Below the pieces are notes generated by a model. The model saw only the letters and a list, made by a program, of their open reading frames with translations, ran no database searches and was not told the DNA's origin. Positions 16,923-25,149 of a stretch of 64,000 nucleotides of DNA are shown here, piece after piece. Every line of letters begins with the position of its first letter. The first letter of the stretch is position 1. The stretch is from a virus, in IMG/VR virus record IMGVR_UViG_3300034072_000758, positions 124,001 through 188,000 of that record; one strand, written 5' to 3'. A program made the position numbers and the translations under genes.

Positions 16923-17146
16923 CGACCTTTACCCCAATCCTCGATAAAATATTCCCAATTTTCTTTGCCATTACGGAGATCGGCGTAATCGATGTAGGCG
17001 TGAGGGTTTTGTCCCGCAGCTATACACGCGGCCTTGGCTTCGGCCTCAGTGCGAATAATTGGCTTCCGGTGCGCCCGGTCGAGCTTCATGGGACGCACGG
17101 TCACACCGCGCAATGATTGTTTTGGCTTGAGCTTGAGCTTGTTCAT
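16919..17146 (-). CDS. Small basic hypothetical protein
   Basis: A 75-residue protein with a strongly basic first half (MNKLKLKPKQSLRGVTVRPMKLDRA) and a second half with TEAEAKAACIAAGQNPHAYIDY. I chose the ATG at 17146 over the TTG at 17152. The basic N-terminus could bind nucleic acid (inference). The upstream region is shared with the divergent GNAT gene. Confidence 0.5.
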   Translation of the reverse strand: MNKLKLKPKQSLRGVTVRPMKLDRAHRKPIIRTEAEAKAACIAAGQNPHAYIDYADLRNGKENWEYFIEDWGKGR

Positions 17147-17180
17147 ACCCAATGGATATGTCGAATATACTTTACTGTCA

Positions 17181-17188
17181 ACTAAATA
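17181..17188 (+). promoter_or_regulatory. T4-type late promoter element (ACTAAATA), leaderless spacing
   Basis: ACTAAATA ends five bases before the ATG at 17194, inside a longer open frame beginning at 17152. The spacing decides the start of the GNAT gene. Confidence 0.55.
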
Positions 17189-17193
17189 TCTTC

Positions 17194-17619
17194 ATGTCTC
17201 ACTGGTATAGAACAATCATCGAAAATATGGAAGAGGCCGTCATTAAATTGCGCGGTTTTGGCTCTGCCTCAAACACGGAAGAGTTTATGGAAGATTGGGA
17301 AAACATTACGGAAGAACATCCGTGGACGCCGAACATGCGTGTTTTCAACGATGCCGTGATGGTCAAGCTCGTCAAGTGGGGTGGAGCAATCCACATCGAA
17401 GATATTCAGTCACACGAGGGTAATCCAAAGGGAGAAGGCTCCAAGGCCCTACAAGCCATTTGTGACCTCGCTGACAAGCATCATGTGACTTTGGACCTTA
17501 CGGCTCAGGGAGACCGTGGAACGCCCACAGAGGCCCTTGTGAAGTGGTATACGCGCTTTGGTTTCACCATCACAGCCGACGATGAACGTGGTCCTGACAT
17601 GGAGCGCAAGCCGCGTTAA
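17194..17619 (+). CDS. GNAT-like acetyltransferase
   Basis: A 141-residue protein. The second half has the GNAT pattern: strand AIHIEDIQSHE, the GEGSKALQAICDLADK acetyl-CoA loop and helix (residues about 79-94), strand VTLDLTAQ, then ALVKWYTRFGF, a typical C-terminal motif. The substrate is unknown. The late-promoter spacing favours the ATG at 17194 over 17152. It overlaps the convergent 55-residue gene at its 3' end. Confidence 0.7.
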   Translation: MSHWYRTIIENMEEAVIKLRGFGSASNTEEFMEDWENITEEHPWTPNMRVFNDAVMVKLVKWGGAIHIEDIQSHEGNPKGEGSKALQAICDLADKHHVTLDLTAQGDRGTPTEALVKWYTRFGFTITADDERGPDMERKPR

Positions 17620-17783
17620 GCTTCTCGAATACTTGTGACTGTTTCGACCTCAAGATCGAAATAATCTGAAAGATTTGCTTCCAGATGCTCTTGGCTTTTT
17701 GACCATATCCGCTGTTTATTCGGAGTATGTTCCTGTTTCGGATAGTGATAGGTGACTATGAAACATTTGTTTTGATCGGTCAT
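17616..17783 (-). CDS. Small protein, 55 residues
   Basis: An open frame from ATG 17783 to TAA 17616 with AAAGGAAG upstream. The product starts MTDQNKCFIVTYHYPKQEH and is polar with an acidic C-terminal part (DYFDLEVETVTS). It fills an otherwise empty 178-base gap and overlaps the convergent GNAT stop by four bases, as other gene pairs here do. Function unknown. Confidence 0.6.
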   Translation of the reverse strand: MTDQNKCFIVTYHYPKQEHTPNKQRIWSKSQEHLEANLSDYFDLEVETVTSIREA

Positions 17784-17797
17784 ATTTTATCTTCCTT

Positions 17798-18202
17798 TCA
17801 ACCTTTCAGATAACGGATATTATCGCCGAAGTAGCGAAGTTCGGACGGAGACAATGAACCATTGAAGCCCGAAGTTGTGAACATGGACATGCTGGACCCA
17901 AACGCCGTGCCGGGTATCGTGGCGAGATATTCATCCGCCGCATTTTGAAGCGGGTTGCTGGACTTCCGATAACGGTCACACATGCGCTCGAAAAAATCCA
18001 CGCCATCGTTACCCAGATGAAGATCGAAGAAGAAGGCCATAGCAAAGACGTGGCGCGAAGGTGAGACATACCATAGGCCATAGATGCGATCATAGACGAA
18101 CGGGCTGTTATCGAAATCGCGCAGGGAGATCGCTTCTCGACCAGTACCGCATTCGCCCATCATGACGGCGAGTTGTTCGGGGGTGGGCTTAAAGCGAGGC
18201 AT
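17798..18202 (-). CDS. Hypothetical protein, 134 residues
   Basis: A soluble protein: N-terminal FKPTPEQLAVMMGECGTG, an aromatic beta region (VYDRIYGLWYVSPSRHVFAMA), and a Gly/Ser/Phe-rich C-terminus (TAFGSSMSMFTTSGFNGS). It overlaps the upstream gene by 14 bases in the same operon. No domain recognised. Confidence 0.55.
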   Translation of the reverse strand: MPRFKPTPEQLAVMMGECGTGREAISLRDFDNSPFVYDRIYGLWYVSPSRHVFAMAFFFDLHLGNDGVDFFERMCDRYRKSSNPLQNAADEYLATIPGTAFGSSMSMFTTSGFNGSLSPSELRYFGDNIRYLKG

Positions 18203-18482
18203 GGTCGGCCATCAGCTTGTTGAATTGATCCATAGCTCCGTTTTCAGTCAGACCTTCGTAGTCGGTATGAGTGAAGTGACCGCCATTCTTGTCGCCGTTC
18301 CAGACGTTCAGACGAACGATATATTCGTCGGCGGCAGGACGCCACAGGATCGACAAATAATTATCGTTGGGGAAGTTATGCTCGACCAGAGCGAATACCG
18401 GGGTTTTGGCTTTTGACTCTTCAATCTGGGCGAGCGTGACGGGCTTGTCCACGAAGAATTTGTGATAATGAATGACGTGCAT
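18189..18482 (-). CDS. Hypothetical protein, 97 residues
   Basis: A soluble protein beginning MHVIHYHKFFVDKPVTLAQ, with an aromatic/beta centre (NYLSILWRPAADEYIVRLNVW). GGAGATAAA precedes the ATG, and a TTGACA-N16-TATAGC promoter lies about 40 bases upstream, so this is the first gene of an operon with 17798 and probably 17616. Confidence 0.55.
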   Translation of the reverse strand: MHVIHYHKFFVDKPVTLAQIEESKAKTPVFALVEHNFPNDNYLSILWRPAADEYIVRLNVWNGDKNGGHFTHTDYEGLTENGAMDQFNKLMADHASL

Positions 18483-18520
18483 ATTTTATCTCCATGTATA
18501 GCCATGAGTAGGTACTTATA

Positions 18521-18548
18521 GCTATAACATAGATTAGAATATTGTCAA
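18521..18548 (-). promoter_or_regulatory. Sigma70-like promoter TTGACA-N16-TATAGC
   Basis: Minus-strand TTGACA (18548-18543) and TATAGC (18526-18521), with a 16-base spacer, about 38 bases upstream of the ATG at 18482. Confidence 0.6.
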
Positions 18549-18550
18549 GC

Positions 18551-19441
18551 TTACACTACCCAGATTTCACCCTTAGCGCTATTCAATATTTTGTTGAATT
18601 TACTACCCATGAGTCTTGGGAAATTAGCCCAAGCCTTTTGAGCATGAGCGAGCTTCTTTTCATCTGTGGTCAACTTTTCATCGGGGTGAATTTCGGGAGG
18701 CAATTCTTTTAACGTGATCTTACCCTTGATCATCCATTGCGTGAAGGTTTCAACATACCATTCGTATGGTGTCGCCAACCTGTTATTTCGAGCACTCGCC
18801 ATTGTCCCCAGATGTGGTCCCAAAATTTTTTGGTATATCTCCTGCCACTCATCACGTTGCATTGTACCAAAATAGCTATAATCTCTTTTGGACGGCCATA
18901 TGGTCCCGTAAGCATAAGAAGTAATCTTCTCTACGAAATTCTCAAAGTAATGAGCCGCATCAAATATCGCCTCATGTTCGTGAGACTTTGCGGTTAGAAA
19001 GCAATGTCCCAGACGATGCGCAATCATCCACGGACTGCGTAAGTTTATCTTGTCAATGTCCGAGAGATTGTTCGTAAAGATAACCGTAATAACATCCGGC
19101 GTATGATTTGCCGCGATCCGCCCCCAAACCTTCTCGCCCATCATGTCCTTGATCCATTCTTCTTTGACTGGACCGATGTTCATAGTCGGATCGTAATTTG
19201 GATTGGTGCTTTGCCAGAAGTACATGTCGAATGTGGTTGGTACTTTCAGAAATGCCGACTTCACCCGCTGGATGGTCGGCTCATGAGTTATGGCGCGTTT
19301 GTCACTGTCGGACCAATGCTTTCGCTCTTGGCGGTATGTCCCACTAAATTTGCTTATCATCTGGTCTTCATTGTCACGAAGATCAGGATCAACATTCCAG
19401 TTTCGGATTGGCATTTCGGAAATTATTTCGTGATAGCGCAT
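18551..19441 (-). CDS. Late protein with HRLGH motif and internal-protein-like N-terminus
   Basis: A 296-residue protein. It begins MRYHEIISE, like the start of T4 internal proteins, and I-S-E fits the (I/L)xE cleavage site of T4-type prohead proteases. Around residue 140, PWMIAHRLGHCF gives an HxxxH pair with flanking hydrophobics, as in zincin metallopeptidases but without the Glu of HExxH. A later YEWYVETFTQW could supply a third ligand; the protease idea is weak. CCTAAATA ends five bases before the ATG, and it lies just downstream of the baseplate spike gene. A packaged, injected protein is an inference. Confidence 0.55.
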   Translation of the reverse strand: MRYHEIISEMPIRNWNVDPDLRDNEDQMISKFSGTYRQERKHWSDSDKRAITHEPTIQRVKSAFLKVPTTFDMYFWQSTNPNYDPTMNIGPVKEEWIKDMMGEKVWGRIAANHTPDVITVIFTNNLSDIDKINLRSPWMIAHRLGHCFLTAKSHEHEAIFDAAHYFENFVEKITSYAYGTIWPSKRDYSYFGTMQRDEWQEIYQKILGPHLGTMASARNNRLATPYEWYVETFTQWMIKGKITLKELPPEIHPDEKLTTDEKKLAHAQKAWANFPRLMGSKFNKILNSAKGEIWVV

Positions 19442-19446
19442 GAAGA

Positions 19447-19454
19447 TATTTAGG
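19447..19454 (-). promoter_or_regulatory. T4-type late promoter element (CCTAAATA), leaderless spacing
   Basis: CCTAAATA on the minus strand ends five bases before the ATG at 19441. Confidence 0.5.
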
Positions 19455-19467
19455 ACGTATCATGCCC

Positions 19468-21351
19468 TTACTTTCGCATCAAGAAATTATGTCCACCGAT
19501 CTTACCGATCAATCGCAAACTTGAAGCCCAAGACGGACTTGATGTCGATGGGTTATAGAACCACATAGCGCTCTTACGATTGGCGTTAATGATGTTATAC
19601 GAATTGTTGGTGCTCTTGTAAGTACCAGCCATAACTTGTCGGCAAACTTCTTCAATTTTCTTGTAGAGCGCGGTGCTCTTGTTCTTGGTGTAAACCTCAA
19701 TACCGCGCTTCTCAGCCGTTGCGTAATCACCCTTCTTTACCGAACCTCTATTGTACGCATTCGGGAACCAGAAGTGAGAGAAAGCGTTTTGTGCGAGAAC
19801 ATATTTCTTTACACCCGCAAATTTATCGTTCATGTTGTTCTCACGGAAATTATGCTGATAACGATTCAGAACTGTTCGAGCAACAGCCGCTCGACCATCA
19901 TCATTTTCTCCACGCGATTCCGTCCATACGCATATCGTCAGCCATGTCAGATCGTCATCCGTGAAATTCTCATTGAGCGTTGAAGTTACCACGGATGAAT
20001 TACCATTCTCGATTACATTCTCACGATCATCAGCGCTTGCCACTTCGGACGGCTGAATTGGATCAGGCGATGGGTTGGACCCGGTTGGATGACCGGCGAA
20101 TGGTTCGTGTGTTGGTAACCTAGTGGTGATCGTAGGGCGTGATCCTTGCTGATAACAAGGCGCATCACCCTGCGTCTCGGCCAAAGTGTTAGGTTGGGCC
20201 ACAGAAGCCTTCACAGGGCTTACAGAGGCACTTGCGCCCGTATTATGGAGCAATTTACCAGCGGAGATAATATGGTCCCCACCAGCCCCGTTGTAGATCG
20301 TTCCAGAGGCTCCTAATTGAATATCGCCACCAGAACCCAGAACCAAGCGACTCCCACCCGTTCCAGACAGAACACCACCGAACTCCAAAGCCAAATCACC
20401 ATTTCCGGCGAAGTGAGTATGGTTGGCCGATTGGAAAGTCAGATTGCCGCCCGCGCGCAGGTTTAAATTACCATCGGCTTCGATGTTCAACGAACCATCG
20501 GCATGTAGGTTCAGAGAGCCTTCGGCGCGCATCGAAATCGCACCACGACTATAAGCGTCGATACCCTTGTCGGAAATAGACAACCAAGAGTCGCCATTCT
20601 TCGAATTGATGTATACAAAACCAGTAGTATCGTTGATAAGAACCTGAGCACCTTGGCGCGTTCTCATACGGATGTATTCGTTACCTTCTTCTTCATCCAC
20701 ATAGATCGTGTGCCCGCGCGGTGTGTTCCAACCGTATACATTCGAGATCGGAGCACGTCTTGCTGATGCTTGTGAAACACCGCGAGACGGGTCTTGGAAC
20801 AAACCCTGTTTAGCAATACCTTCGGCTAGTGGTGTGAAGATTGGGCGCTTAGGAGCGTTTTGATTTTCCTTGGAAAATTTGTTGTACTCAACCACAGGGG
20901 GATTTGAACCACAGGCGTCAAACGTCTCAGCCGGGGTGCCACCAGCGATCCCCGGAACCATGTGATTCATGTTCTGTTGATAAACACAGCCGATCCAAAA
21001 TGCTTGAGCGGTGTCACCGTTCGCAAAGCATACCAGCACTTCGGTATCAATATGTGGCGGAACGAACCACATACCATAGGACGACTGACTACCCTCCATG
21101 TTGGTAGCATCTTCGACCAGATTACCGCGAGGGGTTACCCCAGCAAACGGAGAGCCATAGCTACAGATGATCCACGAAGCCTCTTGTGTGGGATCGCCAC
21201 ATATTTCTGGAATCCACACAGCAAGACGGCCCATACATTGTGGGTCTTCGTTGGCCTTCACAATGGCGCGATAGATACCATTATATCGAACACGACCAGC
21301 AAAACTATCGGTGCTGTAATTATCTGGAAGTTTTCTAATATCACGTACCAC
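19468..21351 (-). CDS. Baseplate central spike (gp5-like) with C-terminal SleB-type hydrolase
   Basis: A 627-residue modular protein. Residues about 15-130 form a gp5/VgrG-type OB domain (FAGRVRYNGIYRAIVKANED, MGRLAVWIPEICGD). Residues about 230-340 are short repeats with Gly turns (SLNLHADGSLNIEADGNLNL), the needle-like beta-helix. After a Pro/Ser/Thr-rich linker, residues about 480-625 form a SleB/CwlJ-like cell-wall hydrolase (WTESRGENDDGRAAVARTVLNRY, with the probable catalytic Glu in ESRGE). It would pierce the envelope and cut peptidoglycan. In T4 gp5 the lysozyme lies before the needle; here a different enzyme lies after it. The GTG start has GAGGG upstream and overlaps the hub gene by 11 bases. 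Confidence 0.85.
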   Translation of the reverse strand: MVRDIRKLPDNYSTDSFAGRVRYNGIYRAIVKANEDPQCMGRLAVWIPEICGDPTQEASWIICSYGSPFAGVTPRGNLVEDATNMEGSQSSYGMWFVPPHIDTEVLVCFANGDTAQAFWIGCVYQQNMNHMVPGIAGGTPAETFDACGSNPPVVEYNKFSKENQNAPKRPIFTPLAEGIAKQGLFQDPSRGVSQASARRAPISNVYGWNTPRGHTIYVDEEEGNEYIRMRTRQGAQVLINDTTGFVYINSKNGDSWLSISDKGIDAYSRGAISMRAEGSLNLHADGSLNIEADGNLNLRAGGNLTFQSANHTHFAGNGDLALEFGGVLSGTGGSRLVLGSGGDIQLGASGTIYNGAGGDHIISAGKLLHNTGASASVSPVKASVAQPNTLAETQGDAPCYQQGSRPTITTRLPTHEPFAGHPTGSNPSPDPIQPSEVASADDRENVIENGNSSVVTSTLNENFTDDDLTWLTICVWTESRGENDDGRAAVARTVLNRYQHNFRENNMNDKFAGVKKYVLAQNAFSHFWFPNAYNRGSVKKGDYATAEKRGIEVYTKNKSTALYKKIEEVCRQVMAGTYKSTNNSYNIINANRKSAMWFYNPSTSSPSWASSLRLIGKIGGHNFLMRK

Positions 21352-23689
21352 TTGTTGTTCCCTCTTCCGACGAACCCTTCTTCTTCAATACCGGGGCAAT
21401 CAATTCCAGTTTAATAGCAGTCAATGTTTGCTTGAACTCACCTTTGTCGAAACGGCTGACCACATTCGTAACTCGATATACACCCAAGAACACATCGTCT
21501 GGTCGGATGATTAGGTTACCGTCATCGCCAACTTTTAATGGGAACCGGAAATTGAAAGCAAAGGTGTTATCGCCTTCGGCAAAGTTCGGCAAATTGCGAG
21601 CGCGGACACCCTCTGCGTTTAGAAGAACACGACGCTCTATAGATGAATATCCCAACCAGTATGGATCGCCCTTAATATCCATCGTGATATTGATCATAGC
21701 ATTTGTGAGCGGGGCATATTGCTGGTTATAGAGAGCGCCTACCAGAGACGCCCCACGATGCCATTGTGCGGCATATCCAGAGCCAGCCGCATAGTCTTCC
21801 CCAGCGCGCTGATTATAGGTCGCAATGTATGGTAACGCGAATGGCTTGTCGAAATCCTCGGCATACGATTCCAAAGGCAGCACATCCTTCATACGATCCA
21901 TCTGGATTTGATTTTCCAGATTTGTATCAGTTCTAATCTGGTTGGCGTTAAAACGAAGGTCCGTTCTCTGTTGTTCAAGATTTGCGATACGACCTTGAAT
22001 TTCAGTCTTTTTGGCTTCGTCAGTCGTCGCTTCCATTTCGCTAGTAAGATTGCTTATCTCGCCGTTAATACCTGAAAGCTTTTTACGAATTTCAGACGGT
22101 GAAAGTTCAACATTTTTCTTCTGATCGGAATAGGTGCCTGAGTTGATAGCGCTACTTGGATTATGCTTCTCGTGATCAGTCACGGCAGCATTTTTTGTAC
22201 GCCATCCACCAAGTTGAGGAAGCAATGATGAAAAGGCAAAGTTGAACTCAGTGTCGAGATTAATCACTTCGGTATTCATACCAGTGAAGCGATACTCATA
22301 CTTCTTCTTGAGATAATTATTATCCAATAATGTTTGAACCATATCCGTGGTTACTTGTTCATCAGACGTGTTTTCATATTGCGAAGGCGCAAGGTTAGCA
22401 CCCAATGTTCTAAAGCCCCAAATATGATAGGTTACCTCTTTCATATAGTTACCGGTGATCGGATCGTAACCTGTTATCTTGATCTCAGGCTCAATGACGG
22501 GTACGACCGCCAGACGATATTTCTTACCCTTATAGAGACCGCCTTCATCCTCGATGTCCAGTGGAGTAGAAGTATCCAGCATAAGCATCTGCATCGACTC
22601 GCAATGCGCATACATTGCTGTGATGATGTCCGTTAAAGTCGCACCTCTTGGAATTTCAGCGGAAATGTATTGATTCGACGTTCCCTGAGAAAATGGGATA
22701 TTGCGAATAGGACTGTGCTCCGGGTTCGTGAGATCAGGACTTAGAACAAAGTTATTCGGGTCATATTCCTTATCAGATGTTACGATGCTTCGCGCCTTGA
22801 TTTTAAATTTGTAAATTTCCCCAGCATACATTTCATCCCATGCTCTTGTGAGCTTGGCCGCTAGATCATCAAGGAATGTTTTTACGGTATTTCCACCGAT
22901 ATTCAATTTTTCAGGAATACGCCCACATGTTTCATCATTGAAACCCTCCATGTCATAAGGCATACATGTCAGAATATGACGCGCACCAGCTACGTCGATG
23001 TTGGTCTTGATATTACTAATCGAGATTTGATAAATCCATCGCCCGCCATTATCCAAATCCATCTTCTCGCATGGATTGTAATTGACATCCCCGTTTTCAT
23101 TGTAGCCAATAAAGGTGAGTTCGAGGAAGTACCAGAACTTCATATAATTCTGAACGTTCAAGTCCTGCGCCGAAATGATCATCGATTCCAGCAATGACGA
23201 TCCCACAGGTTCGGTGATGACGATCTCGAAGCTAGATGAATACGAACTTCTCGTTCGCCATCCCGGCGCGGTCATTTGGTTGATCTCAACACTCTCGATA
23301 TTGATACCCGCTGTTACGCCCGTCTCAGCAATAGTGATTTTGGGAATGGCGTCGATGATCTTGTAAATCTCTTGCGTGTCATAGCTTGTCACACGATCCA
23401 TGATGTCGCGTTCGGTTGTCATGAACAATCGGAAACGATAGTTCGACATCGGCATTTCGGATAGAACGTTTGGAAGGAAATTGCTTTCATCTTCCAAGAG
23501 CCTTGAGATTGCATTGTTTTGCGCAAGCTGTTTCTTCTGAGCGCGCTGGAACGCCGCCTCGTTTTCGGCTTTCTTATCCGCCTCAGCCTTCTTCTCTTCC
23601 GCTGTCTGAGGGGCCTCAGCAACAGACATAGTTGTGTTAGCAGTCTGGTTCGGAACGTAAGGTCTGTTTGGATTATTTGTAATAGCCAT
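21341..23689 (-). CDS. Baseplate hub-like structural protein
   Basis: A 782-residue protein. Residues about 25-70 are Glu/Lys/Ala/Gln-rich and helical (EEKKAEADKKAENEAAFQRA); a beta-rich body follows, and a second coiled coil (SGINGEISNLTSEMEATTDEA) lies around residues 530-580. It immediately precedes and overlaps the spike gene, the position of the hub (gp27-type) component, and it carries the late-promoter start signal. I cannot show gp27 homology from sequence alone. Confidence 0.6.
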   Translation of the reverse strand: MAITNNPNRPYVPNQTANTTMSVAEAPQTAEEKKAEADKKAENEAAFQRAQKKQLAQNNAISRLLEDESNFLPNVLSEMPMSNYRFRLFMTTERDIMDRVTSYDTQEIYKIIDAIPKITIAETGVTAGINIESVEINQMTAPGWRTRSSYSSSFEIVITEPVGSSLLESMIISAQDLNVQNYMKFWYFLELTFIGYNENGDVNYNPCEKMDLDNGGRWIYQISISNIKTNIDVAGARHILTCMPYDMEGFNDETCGRIPEKLNIGGNTVKTFLDDLAAKLTRAWDEMYAGEIYKFKIKARSIVTSDKEYDPNNFVLSPDLTNPEHSPIRNIPFSQGTSNQYISAEIPRGATLTDIITAMYAHCESMQMLMLDTSTPLDIEDEGGLYKGKKYRLAVVPVIEPEIKITGYDPITGNYMKEVTYHIWGFRTLGANLAPSQYENTSDEQVTTDMVQTLLDNNYLKKKYEYRFTGMNTEVINLDTEFNFAFSSLLPQLGGWRTKNAAVTDHEKHNPSSAINSGTYSDQKKNVELSPSEIRKKLSGINGEISNLTSEMEATTDEAKKTEIQGRIANLEQQRTDLRFNANQIRTDTNLENQIQMDRMKDVLPLESYAEDFDKPFALPYIATYNQRAGEDYAAGSGYAAQWHRGASLVGALYNQQYAPLTNAMINITMDIKGDPYWLGYSSIERRVLLNAEGVRARNLPNFAEGDNTFAFNFRFPLKVGDDGNLIIRPDDVFLGVYRVTNVVSRFDKGEFKQTLTAIKLELIAPVLKKKGSSEEGTTSGT

Positions 23690-23694
23690 ACCTG

Positions 23695-23702
23695 TATTTA
23701 TG
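23695..23702 (-). promoter_or_regulatory. T4-type late promoter element (CATAAATA), leaderless spacing
   Basis: CATAAATA on the minus strand ends five bases before the hub gene ATG. Confidence 0.6.
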
Positions 23703-23727
23703 GCTTATTAAAACCGTATTTTATTAA

Positions 23728-24033
23728 TCAGAGGCTCAGAGCTTGCTTTAGTGTAGCAAATGTTGGAACCATGATTACTGTACCAGTCGTCATATCCCAA
23801 ACCGGGTCTTTGAGGATGTTTCTGTTTCTCACAGAAAAAATCCACCAATATTCTGGCGAACCGTAAAGGTCCAGCGACAATTTGTCGGGGCGATTTTCAT
23901 AGAGCTTAGTGATGGTGAACTCGGTATCGTCGGTCGATTCTGGGATAGGGCGGTGAACATAGTTCTTGATGTACCAAGACGCTTGTGGCGTGGAAACATA
24001 AGGCGACGATGCTGTATAATTAACCTTGCTCAT
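23728..24033 (-). CDS. Baseplate wedge subunit, gp53-like
   Basis: A 101-residue protein. RPDKLSLDLYGSPEYWWIF followed by RNRNILKDPVWDM and IMVPT resembles the LysM-like core of T4 gp53 baseplate wedge proteins, where a DKISxxxYGxxxxWWxI pattern is typical. The ATG at 24033 (MSKVNYTASSPY) is chosen because TATAAATA ends exactly five bases before it; an upstream in-frame start would lie inside that element. Confidence 0.75.
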   Translation of the reverse strand: MSKVNYTASSPYVSTPQASWYIKNYVHRPIPESTDDTEFTITKLYENRPDKLSLDLYGSPEYWWIFSVRNRNILKDPVWDMTTGTVIMVPTFATLKQALSL

Positions 24034-24038
24034 ACGTA

Positions 24039-24046
24039 TATTTATA
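24039..24046 (-). promoter_or_regulatory. T4-type late promoter element TATAAATA, leaderless spacing
   Basis: A perfect TATAAATA ends five bases before the gp53-like ATG on the minus strand. Confidence 0.7.
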
Positions 24047-24080
24047 TTGAAAAAATTAACTACAATTCGTATCATCCCAT

Positions 24081-24728
24081 ATGTTCAGAGAAAATGACAA
24101 CGGCCCCATCATCCTCGATCCTCGCACAATAGAATACGTTAGAGAAGACCAATTGGACAAGGTGCGTGAAATCAACGAATGCGTTGCTTTCAATATGGAC
24201 GATCTGGAAAAGTGGAAGGATGAATTAACCGACGATATGATCGCGGCCCTTATCCTGAATGATCCCTACACCATAATCAAATACTACGATGAACCAAAAG
24301 AAGAATGGCAGATCATATCGATTTCTCAATCGCCGATCATGGTGTTCTATATAAGACCCTCGGCTATAAGCGACAAGGTTCTTCGTCTTGCGCTAGACCA
24401 ACTCAAACTAAAGAACGCCTATGGGATGTCAGTAGATTGGTTGACGCATTTTCTGAAATTATATCCAAAAGATTTCCATGAAGAAATTATTGATTGGTAT
24501 GTGTGCTCAATTGATTATTATTTCAATAACAAGAACAAGATAGATGCGGTAAGAAGTTATTGGACGAAAATTCACTTCTATTTGGCACATTCCATCCCCG
24601 AATACAAAATCAGCACTATCGAAGAAACGCTCTATCCTGTCCTGACACGGGGAGACCATAAATCTATCCTTGATCACTGGATCGTTTTAGAAAAAGTCGG
24701 TATTCCATTCGATACACAAACCTCTTGA
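24081..24728 (+). CDS. Hypothetical protein, 215 residues
   Basis: A helical, acidic protein (LDKVREINECVAFNMDDLEKWKDELTDDMIAALIL) with repeated short helical units ending VLTRGDHKSILDHWIVLEKVG. Weakly similar in style to helical-repeat proteins, but no domain recognised. It is divergent from the gp53-like gene. Confidence 0.5.
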   Translation: MFRENDNGPIILDPRTIEYVREDQLDKVREINECVAFNMDDLEKWKDELTDDMIAALILNDPYTIIKYYDEPKEEWQIISISQSPIMVFYIRPSAISDKVLRLALDQLKLKNAYGMSVDWLTHFLKLYPKDFHEEIIDWYVCSIDYYFNNKNKIDAVRSYWTKIHFYLAHSIPEYKISTIEETLYPVLTRGDHKSILDHWIVLEKVGIPFDTQTS

Positions 24729-24752
24729 CAATTTATGGACAATATGTAAATA
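24725..24752 (+). promoter_or_regulatory. Sigma70-like promoter TTGACA-N16-TAAATA
   Basis: A consensus -35 at 24725-24730 overlaps the previous stop codon; TAAATA at 24747-24752 follows after 16 bases, about 30 bases upstream of the ATG at 24784. Confidence 0.5.
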
Positions 24753-24783
24753 TTGTCTATGTGTCAATATAGGAGACGGTATC

Positions 24784-25149
24784 ATGGAACTTCAAAACTA
24801 CCCTGCTGTCCAAAGTTGGACACGCAAGGTCTACATCTTCACCGGCAATCTTATCATCGCCACCGGCACGGTTCATGGTGGTGTGGATTGTTTCGTCAAC
24901 ATCGATCCCGATGACGGGTTGTTCCGCCATCTGATCAAGGACGATGTGGATCACATCAAGGCCCTGCGCAGACTGAATACCGGCCTTCGTTTCGACAAGT
25001 ACGGCGGGAAGTTCGTCAATACGTGGGAAGACTACATTCCATCCCCGGCCATGCTCGAACTTCAAATCGTCTGTAAGACATCGTTCGATGTCGGCATCGC
25101 GGGTGATCGCTACGCCAGCTTGACTGGTGACGATTCGTTCGCCGCTTAA
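24784..25149 (+). CDS. Hypothetical protein, 121 residues
   Basis: A soluble protein starting MELQNYPAVQSWTRKVYIFTG, with a beta-rich first half (NLIIATGTVHGGVDCFVNI) and a C-terminal acidic end. AGGAGA precedes the ATG and a sigma70-like promoter drives it separately from 24081. Its 3' end overlaps the convergent ART gene by four bases. Function unknown. Confidence 0.55.
   Translation: MELQNYPAVQSWTRKVYIFTGNLIIATGTVHGGVDCFVNIDPDDGLFRHLIKDDVDHIKALRRLNTGLRFDKYGGKFVNTWEDYIPSPAMLELQIVCKTSFDVGIAGDRYASLTGDDSFAA

Noticed and set aside
17152-17193. Start of the GNAT-like gene at ATG 17152
   Set aside because: The late-promoter element at 17181-17188 lies inside this extension at the standard distance from ATG 17194, and the 14 extra residues add nothing resembling a domain.
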